A stretch of 64,000 nt of DNA, taken from Bradysia coprophila. Lineage: Eukaryota; Arthropoda; Insecta; Diptera; Sciaridae. Shown piece after piece: positions 34,994-46,170 of this stretch. The position numbers and the translations under genes were made by a program. A model generated the notes under the pieces. The model did no database searches. It saw only the letters and a list, made by a program, of their open reading frames with translations, and was not told the origin of the DNA. The stretch spans positions 1,302,001 through 1,366,000 of the forward strand of contig NW_023503555.1 of NCBI RefSeq assembly GCF_014529535.1. The letters are read 5' to 3'. Every line of letters begins with the position of its first letter. Position 1 is the stretch's first letter.

Positions 34994-36412
34994 ATTCGTC
35001 GTCGTAGTTGTCACACAGGGAATATGAATCTGCATAGCAGTACAATTAAATGAAATTTGATTCTCAAGTTTGTTGCAGTTTTTGGTTTACCGTTTAAGAG
35101 GCTAGCGTCAACCAGGCCTCGGATGGTCAGATGTTAATCAGAGACCGTAATGATAATCTCAAATGTAAGACCTTGGAAAAAGGTGGTCAGGCTATGCCGT
35201 CATTCCAAACTGGATCTTTAAAATAAAATATTTGGTTCACATTTTTTGGCGGCGAAAGCGTCCCCTAGGTTGACGAAACATTTACTCGTTGAATTGCGAT
35301 TCATATCCGTTGGAAAAGGTTTCCTTTTTCATTACTTTAATGATACCGATTTGTTTTAATAATCACCTTGGATTAGGGGTAGATAGTCCCATTCTTACGG
35401 CAGCAATGTTTGTCCGCGATGAAATTCAGAACCTACTATTTCCTTGATATTTCTAAATCTGAAGAACTCTTCTCAGCCGATTCTCTATATATTTTGCAAC
35501 ACATTCCAAGGGTCATGAAAATCCAGAGCAACATCAACTCTTTCCCTAAATATTCTGGCGAGTAAATGGCAGGAACTATTTTTGGAAAATCATTTTCTTT
35601 CATTTCACCACATTTTCCTAAATTTTCCCAAAGTTTTTCCAAAAATTCTGACCAGTTGTGTCGAAATCCTGGAGTAATGGACTCCTTAAACTTACTCGAT
35701 CGGAAATACGGAGAGTAGTTGGTGCAATCACGAACAACTGCAAATTTAACGATCATCTCCGCAGAATGGATTGATGAATTGACCCTACCTGTTCTTGTGG
35801 TCTGGCAACATAGGAATTGTTCACTTTACACCAATCTCAGTTAAAATCTTCGATCATTAGATGGCAAATGCCCTAACGATGGAAGACGTCAGGTTGGGGA
35901 GTAGGGAATAGTGGATCTTTGATCTGGGTTAGAAGAAGCCTCCCAAAACTATAGTCTTATCTAATCTACATTGTCACCCAACTCTTCATCAAGAACATTA
36001 ACTTTCCAAGACTCCAAATCGCAAGAAACAGAAGATCAAATGAATCAGCTTGCGCCTCAACGAATCAATTAGTCGGTGCAAAAAAATCGTTCTTATCCAT
36101 CGACCTGGACTGTCCCACCCAACCCCTTACCGTTCATTCCTTTCCTGATCCATTAACGTTAAATACATTTACAACTGCAGCGTCTTACGATGATTAGATT
36201 GAAGGCACTTACCTTCTTCGGGTCTGATTTGCTCACACGAATCACATTTGCCAAACCATTTCTGTCACTTTTCATTCATTGGCTCGATTATATTTCTTCG
36301 ATCCAACCACAAAGAGAAAACGCTGATCCGCTAATCCCGCCGTCGGTGTCACTCTTCATTCAATCTACGTCTAGTTAGAATATGAACCACGGGCCGATTT
36401 GATTTACCAACT
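34994..36412. other. Intergenic; one TTTTCC-rich block
   Basis: No gene is supported. Around 35570-35660 there is a degenerate run of TTTTCC/TTTTTGGAAAA words, which resembles (inverted) the array at 60472-60660. A variant AATTAAA follows the GalNAc-transferase stop at about 35044. Confidence 0.35.
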
Positions 36413-36480
36413 TTTTATTCATTCAAAATTCACACAAACGATGTTCATTGCGACGCGCGTTTCCTGAATGGGTAAATTGT

Positions 36481-36969
<489 letters not shown>

Positions 36970-37258
36970 TTTAGATCTTAGTTAAGTGTGGTAGAAACAA
37001 AATTAATGGTTTCGATGTGTATGCCGTGCGCAAATGTACTGAAAAGACAATAATTTTGAGGTTAAATTTTATTGTTTACTTCCAACTTGTGAAATGCAAA
37101 TAAAAAATCAATCAAATTTCACAGCGACACATCGCACTTCGTGTTCATTGTTCGATTGCACAATTTTTAATTGCTTCAATTCCACTAAAATTAATAAAAA
37201 ATTAAAAAATTAGCTCACCAAACCACGTTCGTACGGTACGAGCAAAACGAAAAGAGAG
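36970..37258 (-). promoter_or_regulatory. RpL37A 5' leader with TOP-like start
   Basis: Upstream on the minus strand, CTCTCTTTTCG at 37258-37248 is a pyrimidine tract like the terminal oligopyrimidine start of ribosomal-protein mRNAs. A GTGAGC donor at 37218 and a strong acceptor TTGTCTTTTCAG near 37043 would define a 5' intron. The start site is inferred from this motif alone. Confidence 0.55.
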
Positions 37259-38693
37259 TTCAAAAGTGGACAGCGAGGTGGCTTTGCGAAAAAATTCGAA
37301 ATCGACACTTTCGTGCAGTGCCACCTGTGCGTGACTGTTGTTGGAATTTCGAAGCGGATTGTTCAAAATTCTATGCAGTCAGATTTAACTCAGCACACAG
37401 CACTGCTTATAGCATGAACACTGAATTGACAATTGTCAAATTTGTAGGCTCTAGTTATACCTAGAATTACTTGTATTGTACATTTTAACTCATACAACGA
37501 AAACAAGTCATCTCTTCTTAAAAAAAGAAACGCAGTGACGGTGATTTCATCAGCCTCCGAATATTTTCTATGTTCGGTGGAGCAGTGATCTCAGGGAAAA
37601 CAAGAAATTTGGTTTAGGTTTCAAAATCATGTAAAATCCACTACATAACTCGGGATAAGTCTCGCTTTCGTGTGTTTATTGACCTCGGGTTTTAGCCTCT
37701 CGGATCAACAAAATTCACACGAAAACTTTAATTTTCCACTTTTCATCCCTTGTCCCGTGCGAATTTTCATCGACAAAACCAACGATTATCGTATACACAG
37801 TATAGGAGAATGATGTTTAGAAACTAAGAAGAAATGTAATAGAATTTTCACATATTTTAGTACGTTCTGTCATAAAATTACTGCTGTCACTGCGCTTATT
37901 TTCATGTGAACCAACTTCACTGATGTGACAATTCATAGGAATGAATCAATGTGAAGTTGTTTCACAAAACAATAGTACAGTAAGAATGAAGTACCATAAA
38001 AAAATGCGGCGCCTCTACAGGCCAACCGACTAGGCGAATAAGTACAAATAAAAGGTAACTAAGTCCCACCTTATGGTGGGTCAGGTCCCTTGACTCCTGC
38101 AGGTATTAAAAGACGTTGAAACATTATTTTATTTTAACTTCAAAAATCCATTCTCTAATAAGGTCATAAAATGGATAAGACCAGACACACTGCAAACGAC
38201 TGTAAAAATAAACAATCGAAGGCATAGATTGAGTACATTTTATTAGGAACCCCACAGAAAGTGGGCGAGAATCGAAAAATAATTGACATTGTTAAAGATT
38301 TCCAACAGTCAAAACTTGGGAAATTATTGGACTATTTTTTGGCGCAAGAGGCGTATTACCAAAATTTACAGTTAACATTTTGGAAAAGAAATTCAAAATT
38401 AAAAAGGAAAAAATTAAGGAAATCTTGATCACAATAATCAAAGATTCTTTAAGAATATTGCACCATCATTTGTATAGTTAGAATGGTGTCTCAAAACAAC
38501 AAAACTACAAGAAAATTTTTCAAAATGATTGATTCAGTATTCTGTGTATTTTACAATTCTATGTTTATAGAACAGACGTCTTAAATAAAGATATTATTAT
38601 TACATTGTTGATGTAAATTTTATGCAATTCTGTGACGGCATTGAACTGTTTCTTGCCTCTTTGTAATATCGTATTGAGAAAGATTATTATAGA
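37259..38693. other. Intergenic, repeat remnants only
   Basis: No exon is supported. The 19-bp word AATCGAAGGCATAGATTGA near 38214 recurs in the same orientation near 39971, beyond the palindromic element, which suggests both are parts of an older repeat. Confidence 0.35.
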
Positions 38694-39556
38694 GAGTTGC
38701 GGGAATCGTTAATAATTTAAATGGACAATAAAGCCGCCAGTGTGAAAGTGTTTAGTTTGCATTTTTTTAAAAGACCAGTCCAAAGGAATTTAATGTTCGG
38801 CTCTTTTTCGGAGGTATTTTACGTCAAACTTTCTTTACATCGGTTACATAAAGCTTGAGAGTGACACTATTTACCCAGTAACTATAAATTAGTTGCTGAT
38901 TCCATCGTAAGAAAACAATAAGAAATACAATTACAGCTAAATTAGCATAAAAAACAGAAAAAAACACTTTTCGGTCATTTTTTGACCACTTTTGACTGTC
39001 ACCGGCCTAGATATGGCACATTTGTCACATTTCTTGGATAGAAATACTATTTATGAGTGCCACAACAAAATTACCAATCAAATGTGGAAATGTGAAAAAA
39101 TGTGATTCACATTTGTTTCACATCTGTGAAAAAAATGTCAAATATGAAAGTTTGGACGGCACATTCTCCGTTAGATTAGCACCTACGTCAAAACGGTCTT
39201 CACATTTGGAAAGTTTGACGTAAAAGATCTCCAAAAAAGAGCCAAACATTAAATTCCTTTGGACTCCCGAGTAAAATTAAAAGTCTCAAAAGTTCGAAAA
39301 GAGACGTCTCACGGTCTGAAATCCTTTGTATTGTGAGACGTGATACGTCTCTTTTCGAGCCCTTGAGACTTTTATTTTTACTCGGGCTGGTCTTTTTTTT
39401 AAAAAGCTAACTTAACACTTTCACACTGTCGACTTTATTGTCCATTTACTTAACAGAACAATGTTTGCATGTTCAACTTTCATCTTTTTTAAATGTGGAA
39501 TTTAACCAATCGTAATGATGAGCGCTAGTACAAATAATTAACGATTCCCGCAACTC
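38694..39556. mobile_element. Palindromic MITE, about 0.86 kb, twice interrupted
   Basis: Outer arms start GAGTTGCGGGAATCGTTAAT and the complement. Matching inner arms include GGACAATAAAG...CACAC... and CCAAAGGAATTTAATGTT with its complement. The right arm contains two extra pieces absent from the left arm: a complete small MITE (39266-39386) and about 85 bp at about 39449-39533. No coding capacity is seen. Confidence 0.8.
39266..39386. mobile_element. 121-bp MITE nested in palindrome arm
   Basis: Inverted ends CCCGAGTAAAATTAAAAG and CTTTTATTTTTACTCGGG surround a hairpin of GAGACGT words. The matching left arm of the host palindrome reads without it (GGACTGGTCT), so the empty site can be read directly and implies a 2-bp CT duplication. 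Confidence 0.85.
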
Positions 39557-40020
39557 CCAGATAAAAAAGAGTGTGAAAAGAATCGTACTAGTGCCTCGGC
39601 AGAGTAAAATAAACCAGACAGTAGCGGTTCATTTTCGAAATGTCAAATAAGGAACCTAATACACTGTATGAAAATGAACTCAAATGAACACTGACATAAA
39701 TTGAAAACTTTTATTCGCAAAAAATATAGGGCTACTAGATTATTCAAGTCCCTAGTCAAATCAGCGCTCCTGCCTGGTTAACTTTACTCTGTCGTGGGCT
39801 AGAGCGTAGACAAGTTAAGGTGTTATACATGGCTAAATGTTTACATTGTAAAGCACCTTAATCTGACCCTACATTGTGACTGGTGGTGACTGCCACTGTC
39901 TGTTGAGATATGTTTGTTGCTAACATTTGCATTGCACAACAGTCTAAAACGAGTAAAAAAAACACAATAAAATCGAAGGCATAGATTGAAACATGGTATC
40001 AGCGCCACCCACGGTTGCTA

Positions 40021-40124
40021 GGAATCTCGCGCCGCGTCATTCACAATAATTCACATTTTGACACATTTTGTATGAGGAAAATGTCACTTTGTGAGTTATT
40101 GTGAATGACGCGGCGCGAGATTCC
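40021..40124. mobile_element. 104-bp GC-ended hairpin MITE
   Basis: Arms GGAATCTCGCGCCGCGTCAT and its complement continue through TTCACAATAA in both halves. The flanks read CTA on both sides, a possible 3-bp duplication. The GC-rich arms stand out in this AT-rich DNA. Confidence 0.8.
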
Positions 40125-40831
40125 CTAACACCCCACCCACACCTCTATTTTCTTTATTATTATGGAGTGATGGTCATTTTGGAATTTGAATTAATTGGAT
40201 TGTAGTGACTTTTGAGCTTTCGACTTTATATTTTAGATAGATGCGATGCACCTTCCCATAGCCAGGAGAACGTGCATAATTTCCGACTAATCTCGTCGTG
40301 GTAAATGAAAATTTTAGATTTTTTCAATAAGTAAAACGATTGTGAAATCATAGGGTCAATTTGACCATGAAACAACGAATCGATTGCCTTACCTACCCTT
40401 TCCACATTTGACATTATCACTTTTACCAAGAACCTGTAATTCAACGAATAATTTATTGTGTTACTGTGTGCTACGCATTGGGAAATATTGAAAATTAATT
40501 ACTATCACAAGGAAATCGACTTCGGATAATTTGTTAACATTATGCGACGCATTTCATACGACATGGACAAGCAATTATTAATGCAGAGAAATTGACTTGA
40601 GGAGTAATTATACGCCTGTAATGTTAGCATAGACAAGAAAATAGACAGAATCCGTAAATGGAATGGCTGTGTATAGTAGTAACAAGTGTGCCTGCGTTTA
40701 CAAAATGCAATGGAACGTAAATTATCAATGAGATGTGTGCATGTTCCGTTTTCGTTCTGTCCTTTAAATAAACTGTAAGACGAGCACACGTTTCATTTAA
40801 AGTGGAAAAGTCCAAGAAAGAACCAGATACA
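40125..40831. other. Upstream of odorant receptor gene
   Basis: No exon is supported. The promoter and leader of the receptor gene should lie here. GTTTATTT-type A/T runs are present but no clear core promoter. Confidence 0.35.
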
Positions 40832-42546
40832 ATGGAAAAGAAACACAGTATCCAAGTGCCTGAAATCGTTCGCCGTTTTACTAAAATCTATCAAATTGTG
40901 GGACTATGGAAGAATGGAGGCGAAAACGTTTCATTGCAACAGAAATTCTACTTTACATTCTTCAATGTATTCAATTCGACTTCGTTCATTGGAATGTGGA
41001 CGATTGACGACATTGATAACACTGTTTTTCTGGCAGTGTTGTTCCTCATTCTGGCAATACAAACGTATCGACTGTACTTTGTCATGTGGAAGCAAAATCC
41101 CATTCTTGATTTCTTGCATAAAATCAGCGTTAACAGTACCGACAATTATCAAGCCTTTTCCAATGCGAACTATAAAATCAAATATCTGTTCACCCTTGCT
41201 ATATTGGTCCTTATCCTTTCGTACACCCTATGCGTTGGTGTTGTATGTTTGCCATTGATCAAGATGCAGTTACTTTTCGACATCGCTTTTCCGTGGGACT
41301 ACAAAACCAATATCGTTGCATTTTGGATGGCCTATGCAACTGTTGCCGGCGGATATATTTTGTCCATAACTTTAGTTATGTTCACCACAACAGTGTGGTA
41401 CATGATGCTGATCTTTGTGATTAAATATGATTGGCTGGCGAATGATTTTCGAAGTTTGGGAGTAGCGCGAGTAGCGAGACAAGAAAAATCTGTGAAGAAT
41501 GTAACGGACGATCGAGCGAAAAAGAATTCGCTTACGAAAGATTTGACCAGGTTTGAAGGAGAAGAAAGTTCTTACGTTAAAAATTTGGTTGAAGCAATCA
41601 AAAGACTAGAGACCATCAATGAGTATACTGAGACGAAATGGTAAAGTTTTAAACGAAAATGTAAATTAATTTTTATTTCCCCAGACAACTCGAAGAATTT
41701 GAATCGACATTTTCCACCCTGTTCCTACTGCAAATCGTCACAAGTAGCATTTGTATCTGTGGAACCACATTCGTTTTGGCCTTCGTGAGCAACATTTTTT
41801 GATCTCTACTTTCAATGACTTTTCCTAATTCTAAACGTTCCATTGCGTAGATGTCCCATGACAACGTCTTTCAATATGTATTTTACACCATAGAGATCAT
41901 CTATTGTTTCGCCGATATTTTTGCGGTTTTGTACTTGGCAAACGAAATAATGTTATCTTCGGACAGGCTGTCCTACTCTCTGTTTGAGTCAAATTGGATT
42001 ACTCAGACGCAATACTGCAAAAAGTATATCATCATTGTGGTGGAATATCTGAAGAAGCCCAAACAGTTTATAGTTGGCAAATTGTTTGCGTTGAATTTAG
42101 AAACGTTTACCTTGGTGAGTAAACGTTTACCTGAGTTACCTGAAACCTGTTTTGACTAAAACTGATGTAGTCAATTTCAACCTGACCTGAATTAACCTGA
42201 AACCTGAAGATAATCATGAGGATCGACCTATCAGGCCAGGTTGCAGGTATACCTGAAAAATTGAATGAAAATTTCAGTTATACCTGAAAGCTGGCCTGTC
42301 AGGTTTAAATTTAAACGGGGTATGGTCAGGTGAGGCCTGGATTGTCAGGTCAAGCAATTTTTCGACCCGCTCGATTTTTATCTGCGGGTTACGTATCCGG
42401 TTACGATTTACTGATTACCACTACTTACAGATACCATTTCTCGCACATTATATGCCATTTACAATAATTTAATTTTTTTGCTGATTTTACAGATTGTGAA
42501 ACGTTCCTTCAGCATGTTTAATATCCTAAGAAATTTTAAACAGTAA
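40832..42546 (+). CDS. Insect odorant receptor (7tm_6 family)
   Basis: This is a tuning odorant receptor, which forms an odour-gated cation channel with the co-receptor Orco in sensory-neuron membranes. Exons 40832-41622, 41685-41784, 41851-42114 and 42493-42546 give 402 residues, the usual length. Several membrane spans are seen (for example FLAVLFLILAIQTY, LFTLAILVLILSYTLCVGVV, AYATVAGGYILSITLVMF). The C-terminal pattern is typical: FADIFAVLYLANEI, SNWITQTQYCKKY, FALNLETFTLIVKRSFSMFN. I chose the donor after AATGA at 41622, because the later GTAAAG at 41641 would join to a stop codon. The ATG at 40832 is the first in-frame one. An ADRSLGVARVAR-like loop between spans is long and charged. 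Which receptor it is cannot be told. Confidence 0.92.
42115..42400. repeat. ACCTGA/TCAGGT array in receptor intron
   Basis: Ten or more copies of ACCTGA, CCTGA or TCAGGT occur in the last intron of the odorant receptor gene. They cluster as a mostly plus-oriented block (to about 42215) followed by mixed orientation. It is the same motif as in the GalNAc-transferase intron. Confidence 0.7.
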
Positions 42547-43305
42547 TTTGTCGAGCATGGAATGTTACCAAATGGATAAAAGCAAGGCGCTAATGGCTCT
42601 AGTTGGAATTTTGTTTCTTCCGTCTGGAATTCACCGAACTCACTTCTTCGCAAGGCAGCAAAACACAATTTTTAACACAAGCCTTTCTCAAAATAGATTT
42701 TTGCAATGCACGCGAGAAAATTAAATTATTTTCTTACAATTCAATATAAAAGCACAGAGTTGATTGACATTTATATATGATTGATGTTTTATCGCAATTT
42801 AAATGAAGAATTTAATGCCACACTGATTTCTGATATGCTATTTCCTCCACTTAGAAAATGGGAAGCCCAGACGTCGGTTTGGTCCGTAACCTGTGTTGTC
42901 TAGCAATATTTATCTCTTATTTCCATGGATAAAAGTTTTACATTTAATCCAATTCCACTCTTCACTCTTTCACTCTTCTGGTTTCTATCATCAATTTTGA
43001 CCATATTTCAATTTAGAAATATGCGCGTAAATTTTCGACAGGTTACACATTTAATTTTCTTAATTTTTCTCATGGTGCTATCAGCTATCTGAACCTGAAC
43101 GCAAAACAGATTGAGTGCGTCTAAATTTAGATTTGTACTCACTGTACGACTGATGAATCACTCTTGTTAAAATTCTTTTAAGAGATTATTGTGTGGCATA
43201 GTAGGGGTAACGTCACAAATTAAACTTCTGGAAGTAGTGTTGCAGTTCCTAGCATTAACACTGAATTAACAATAGTTTAAGGATGTTTGTATTAACTCAT
43301 ACGAC
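42547..43305. other. Downstream of odorant receptor, nothing supported
   Basis: No exon or clear repeat recognised. Confidence 0.35.
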
Positions 43306-43467
43306 CAGTGCCGCCTTTTACATATGGGCCAAATGGGCAAATGCCCGTGGCGCCCGGAGTGGAGCAAAAGAAAATGGCGCCCGAGGTCCTTAAAAAAATG
43401 TAGCTTTACTAAATTGGCGCCTATTTTTCCAATTGGAAATGACGGCCAAAAGCTAAAAGCGGCACTG
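43306..43467. mobile_element. 162-bp hAT-like MITE
   Basis: Ends CAGTGCCGCCTTTT and AAAAGCGGCACTG are inverted repeats of hAT type, with GGCGCC words just inside. The 8-bp flanks CATACGAC and GTGACAAT do not match. Either the element is old or one flank was rearranged. The right flank begins the duplicated sequence described next. Confidence 0.7.
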
Positions 43468-43735
43468 GTGACAATCTATTTTACAAAACAGAATCAACGA
43501 CATCGATGGATGACTGTTTTTCGATATGGTTTTTCATTGGAACAGTGGAAAATTGTATGCTATTTCAATGCTTGTGAACTAAATTCAACTCTATCTCAAA
43601 ACATCATAGCGTGAAAATTTAATTATTTTGCTTTAATAAATCTGTGACGATCTATCTTACAAAACAGAATCAACGACATCGATGGATGACTGTTTTTCGA
43701 TATGGTTTTTCATTGGAACAGTGGAAAATTGTATC
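43468..43735. repeat. About 90-bp direct duplication
   Basis: A segment of about 90 bp (GTGACAATCTATTTTACAAA onward, ending AAAATTGTA) at 43468-43558 recurs nearly unchanged at 43645-43733. The first copy abuts a hAT-like MITE and the second is cut by a palindromic MITE. Confidence 0.85.
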
Positions 43736-44252
43736 CCAACAAAAATCTCTTCGAGAAAAGTGTGACGCAGTCTTTGAAGTACAATTTCTAAAATGAATGA
43801 TATCGCTAGAGTTGACGCTTTCAGCTTCGTTACGCAAAAATTAAATTTTACACCCAATTTTAGTTCAAACAAACTGGCTTAGTTTTTCTCATCATCTGCC
43901 AAATAATTTTTACCAAAAAAAATTTGACTGAAAACAACCAAAATTTTACCAAAAAAATCTGCGTCGCATGTGGCAGATAAATTTTCATGCTGGTCTGTTC
44001 CTGAACATTTGCCACTTTGCGACGCAGATTTTTTTGGTAAAATTTTGGTTGTTTCCAGTCAAATTTTTTTTGGTAAAAATTATTTGGCAGATGATGAGAA
44101 AAACTAAGCCAGTTTGTTTGAACTAAAGTTGGGTGTAAAATTTAATTTTTGCGTAACGAAGCTGAAAGCGTCAACTCTAGCGATATCATTCATTTTAGAA
44201 ATTGTACTTCAAAGACTGCGTCACACTTTTCTCGAAGAGATTTTTGTTGGGA
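43734..44252. mobile_element. 519-bp palindromic MITE with TA flanks
   Basis: Terminal repeats TCCCAACAAAAATCTCTTCG and the complement continue as nearly perfect arms to a short centre around 43993. TA occurs on both sides (43732-43733, 44253-44254), as expected for a Tc1/mariner-type MITE. The arms contain CTGCGTCGCA and long ACCAAAAAAA runs. Confidence 0.88.
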
Positions 44253-44309
44253 TATCAGTCGTTTTAGAAGTTTTAGAACACTGCTTTTTATAACAGTTTA
44301 TAACAGAAA

Positions 44310-44636
44310 TTCGGAAATTTGGCGAAATTTGAAAATTTGACGAAAATCGAAAATTTGACGAAATTCGAAAATTTGACGAAATTCGAAAATTTGACGAAAT
44401 TCCAAAATTTGACGAAAATCGAAAATTTGACGAAATTCGAAAATTTGACAAAAATCAAAAATTTGACGAAAATTGAAAATTTGACGAAAATCGAAAATTT
44501 GACGAAAATCGAAAATTTGACGAAATTCGAAAATTTGACGAAATTCGAAAATTTGACGAAATTTGACGAAATTCGAAAATTTTACGAAAATCGAAAATTT
44601 GACGAAAATCGAAAATTTGACGAAATTCGAAATTTG
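44310..44636. repeat. 18-bp minisatellite, about 17 copies
   Basis: The unit TCGAAAATTTGACGAAAT or close variants repeats about 17 times with few changes. Because 18 is a multiple of three, both strands keep long open frames of repeating hexapeptides (FENLTK on plus, SSNFRI on minus). These are by-products of the repeat. Confidence 0.95.
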
Positions 44637-44637
44637 T

Positions 44638-44920
44638 AAGAAAGTAATTCTCTATCTGCCACCATTCAAGAAATATCTCTAAAACCCCAATTGACCCACC
44701 CATTTCCAACTTTCGACATTTTTCACAAATGCCCTTCTATTCTACTCGTAAAACTCTGAGACTTTGCCGAAGAAAGTAACTCTCTATCTGCCACCATTCA
44801 AGAAATACCTCTAAAAACATAATTGACCCACCCATTTCCAACTTTCGACATTTTTAACATATGCCCCTCTGTTCTACTCGTAAAACTCTGAGACTTTGCC
44901 GAAGAAAGTAATTCTCTATC
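44638..44920. repeat. 132-bp tandem repeat
   Basis: Two full units at 44638-44769 and 44770-44901, each starting AAGAAAGTAA and containing CTCTATCTGCCACCATTCAA, are followed by a partial third unit. The copies differ at only a few positions. The array directly abuts the 18-bp minisatellite. Confidence 0.9.
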
Positions 44921-45049
44921 TCTCATAACCCACAAAAATATTAGTCCTTTCATCCTACGCTCGAGTAGCTCAAAATTTGGTCACTCTAATCACTCTAGCT
45001 GAAACGAATCTGCCCCGATTTTTTTAATTATTTTTTTGTTCGAATCGTG

Positions 45050-45335
45050 TTACGAATACCTTTCATTTGATGGGTCGCACGCCTCTGTAGGTTTCAATAC
45101 AGCTAAGCTACAGCCGAAAATGCGTTCCCGACCCTCGAAAACCACACTCAGAAACCACTTCGAGGCCAATAAAACAAAATTCTGGTTTTTCCTGGGGTAG
45201 TGGCGTATCACATTTTCATTTTTATGCCCACCCTGAGGTTCCTGCAAAATTTCATGGAGATTGGCTGACTAGTTTCCGAGATCGACCGTCGATAGATAGA
45301 CAGATAGACAGATAGATAGACAGATAGATAGAAAC
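45050..45335 (+). repeat. Retroposon-type 3' tail ending in GATA/GACA run
   Basis: The text CTGCAAAATTTCATGGAGAT, then TTTCCGAGATCGACCGTC, leads into GATAGATAGACAGATAGA repeats (45291-45331). This arrangement is like the 3' untranslated tail of RTE-type LINEs or their SINEs in arthropods, which end in a tetranucleotide run. No coding part is visible. Confidence 0.55.
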
Positions 45336-45971
45336 ATACAGAGTAAGTTGAAAGATTTTGATTGTTTGGAAAACGTTAATTTGGTGCATTTTCTATCAAA
45401 ATGACCAACTTCAAAACGATGTATCTCCGGCAATTTTAAAGTTACATAGTCGAGTGATAGCTCGTTTTGCTCGTATTTGAAGCGCGAATAAGATAGAATA
45501 GGATTTGTGGTGATACAGGTCAAAGGAAAGAAACTTAAATTCTCGCCTATATATAGTTGCCGCGTCTCAAAAAATTTTCTTCGTTCTTTTTTTGGAAGTT
45601 AGACTGCGTCAAGTCCTCCGCTATCGCTCCGGACATGATGGTAGGACTGGTCTTACCTGAGCTAGGGCTTCATAAGTGTACGAGGGTTTTGTACGTATAT
45701 CAACTTAAATAAGAAGCTTACAACTGCGTGTGGAACGTCAAATGAAAGGTATTGACGATGTCGATCAGGGGAAAAGGAAAAGTCTGTCAAAATCGGGTCA
45801 GTGGTTCGTAAAATAGAGCCCTAAGAGTGAGATGGACACTTATTTTATTTATTTTATTTTATACCACAGAGTGAGGTAGGTCCCTTAGAGTTAGCTCATG
45901 TCTGGCTACTCGGCCGCACAGTGAACGTGGAATATTTTGTCAAAAAACCAACAAACTTTCATTTTTTATTT
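45336..45971. other. No gene; likely old repeat remnants
   Basis: A/T-rich TTTATTTTATTT runs near 45840 and a sentence-like stretch (GTCAAAATCGGGTCAGTGGTTC, here quoted only in part: GTCAAAATCGGGTCAG) resemble another retroposon tail at 45760-45860. I cannot define an element. Confidence 0.35.
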
Positions 45972-46170
45972 AGTGAAACATACTAGACGTCAAAATCTGA
46001 AGTGAATGTGGCACATAAACATCTGAAATGACTTCATTTTTGCTCGTCTCGTTGGTCGAATTGGATAGGCGCTGGATATATAGACCAGAGGTTGTTAGTT
46101 CAAGCCCAGCTGTGGACATTATGAGCAAAAATGCTTTCACTTCAGATTTTGATGTCTAGTATGTTTCACT
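45972..46170 (+). repeat. tRNA-like cassette inside inverted repeats
   Basis: Inverted arms of about 36 bp (AGTGAAACATACTAGACGTC and the complement at 46134-46170) enclose a tRNA-like sequence at 46046-46117. It has a box A (TGGTCGAATTGG, 46053-46064), an anticodon-like arm, and a box B (AGTTCAAGCCC, 46097-46107). The acceptor stem does not close, so it is a tRNA-derived relic or SINE head and not a working tRNA. The right arm touches the TTAA-flanked element. Confidence 0.65.

Noticed and set aside
44310-44636. Repetitive protein of FENLTK hexapeptides
   Set aside because: Open frames on both strands follow from an 18-bp minisatellite. There is no start context or splice support.
46046-46117. 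Working tRNA gene
   Set aside because: Box A and B are present but the acceptor stem does not pair and the T-stem is imperfect.
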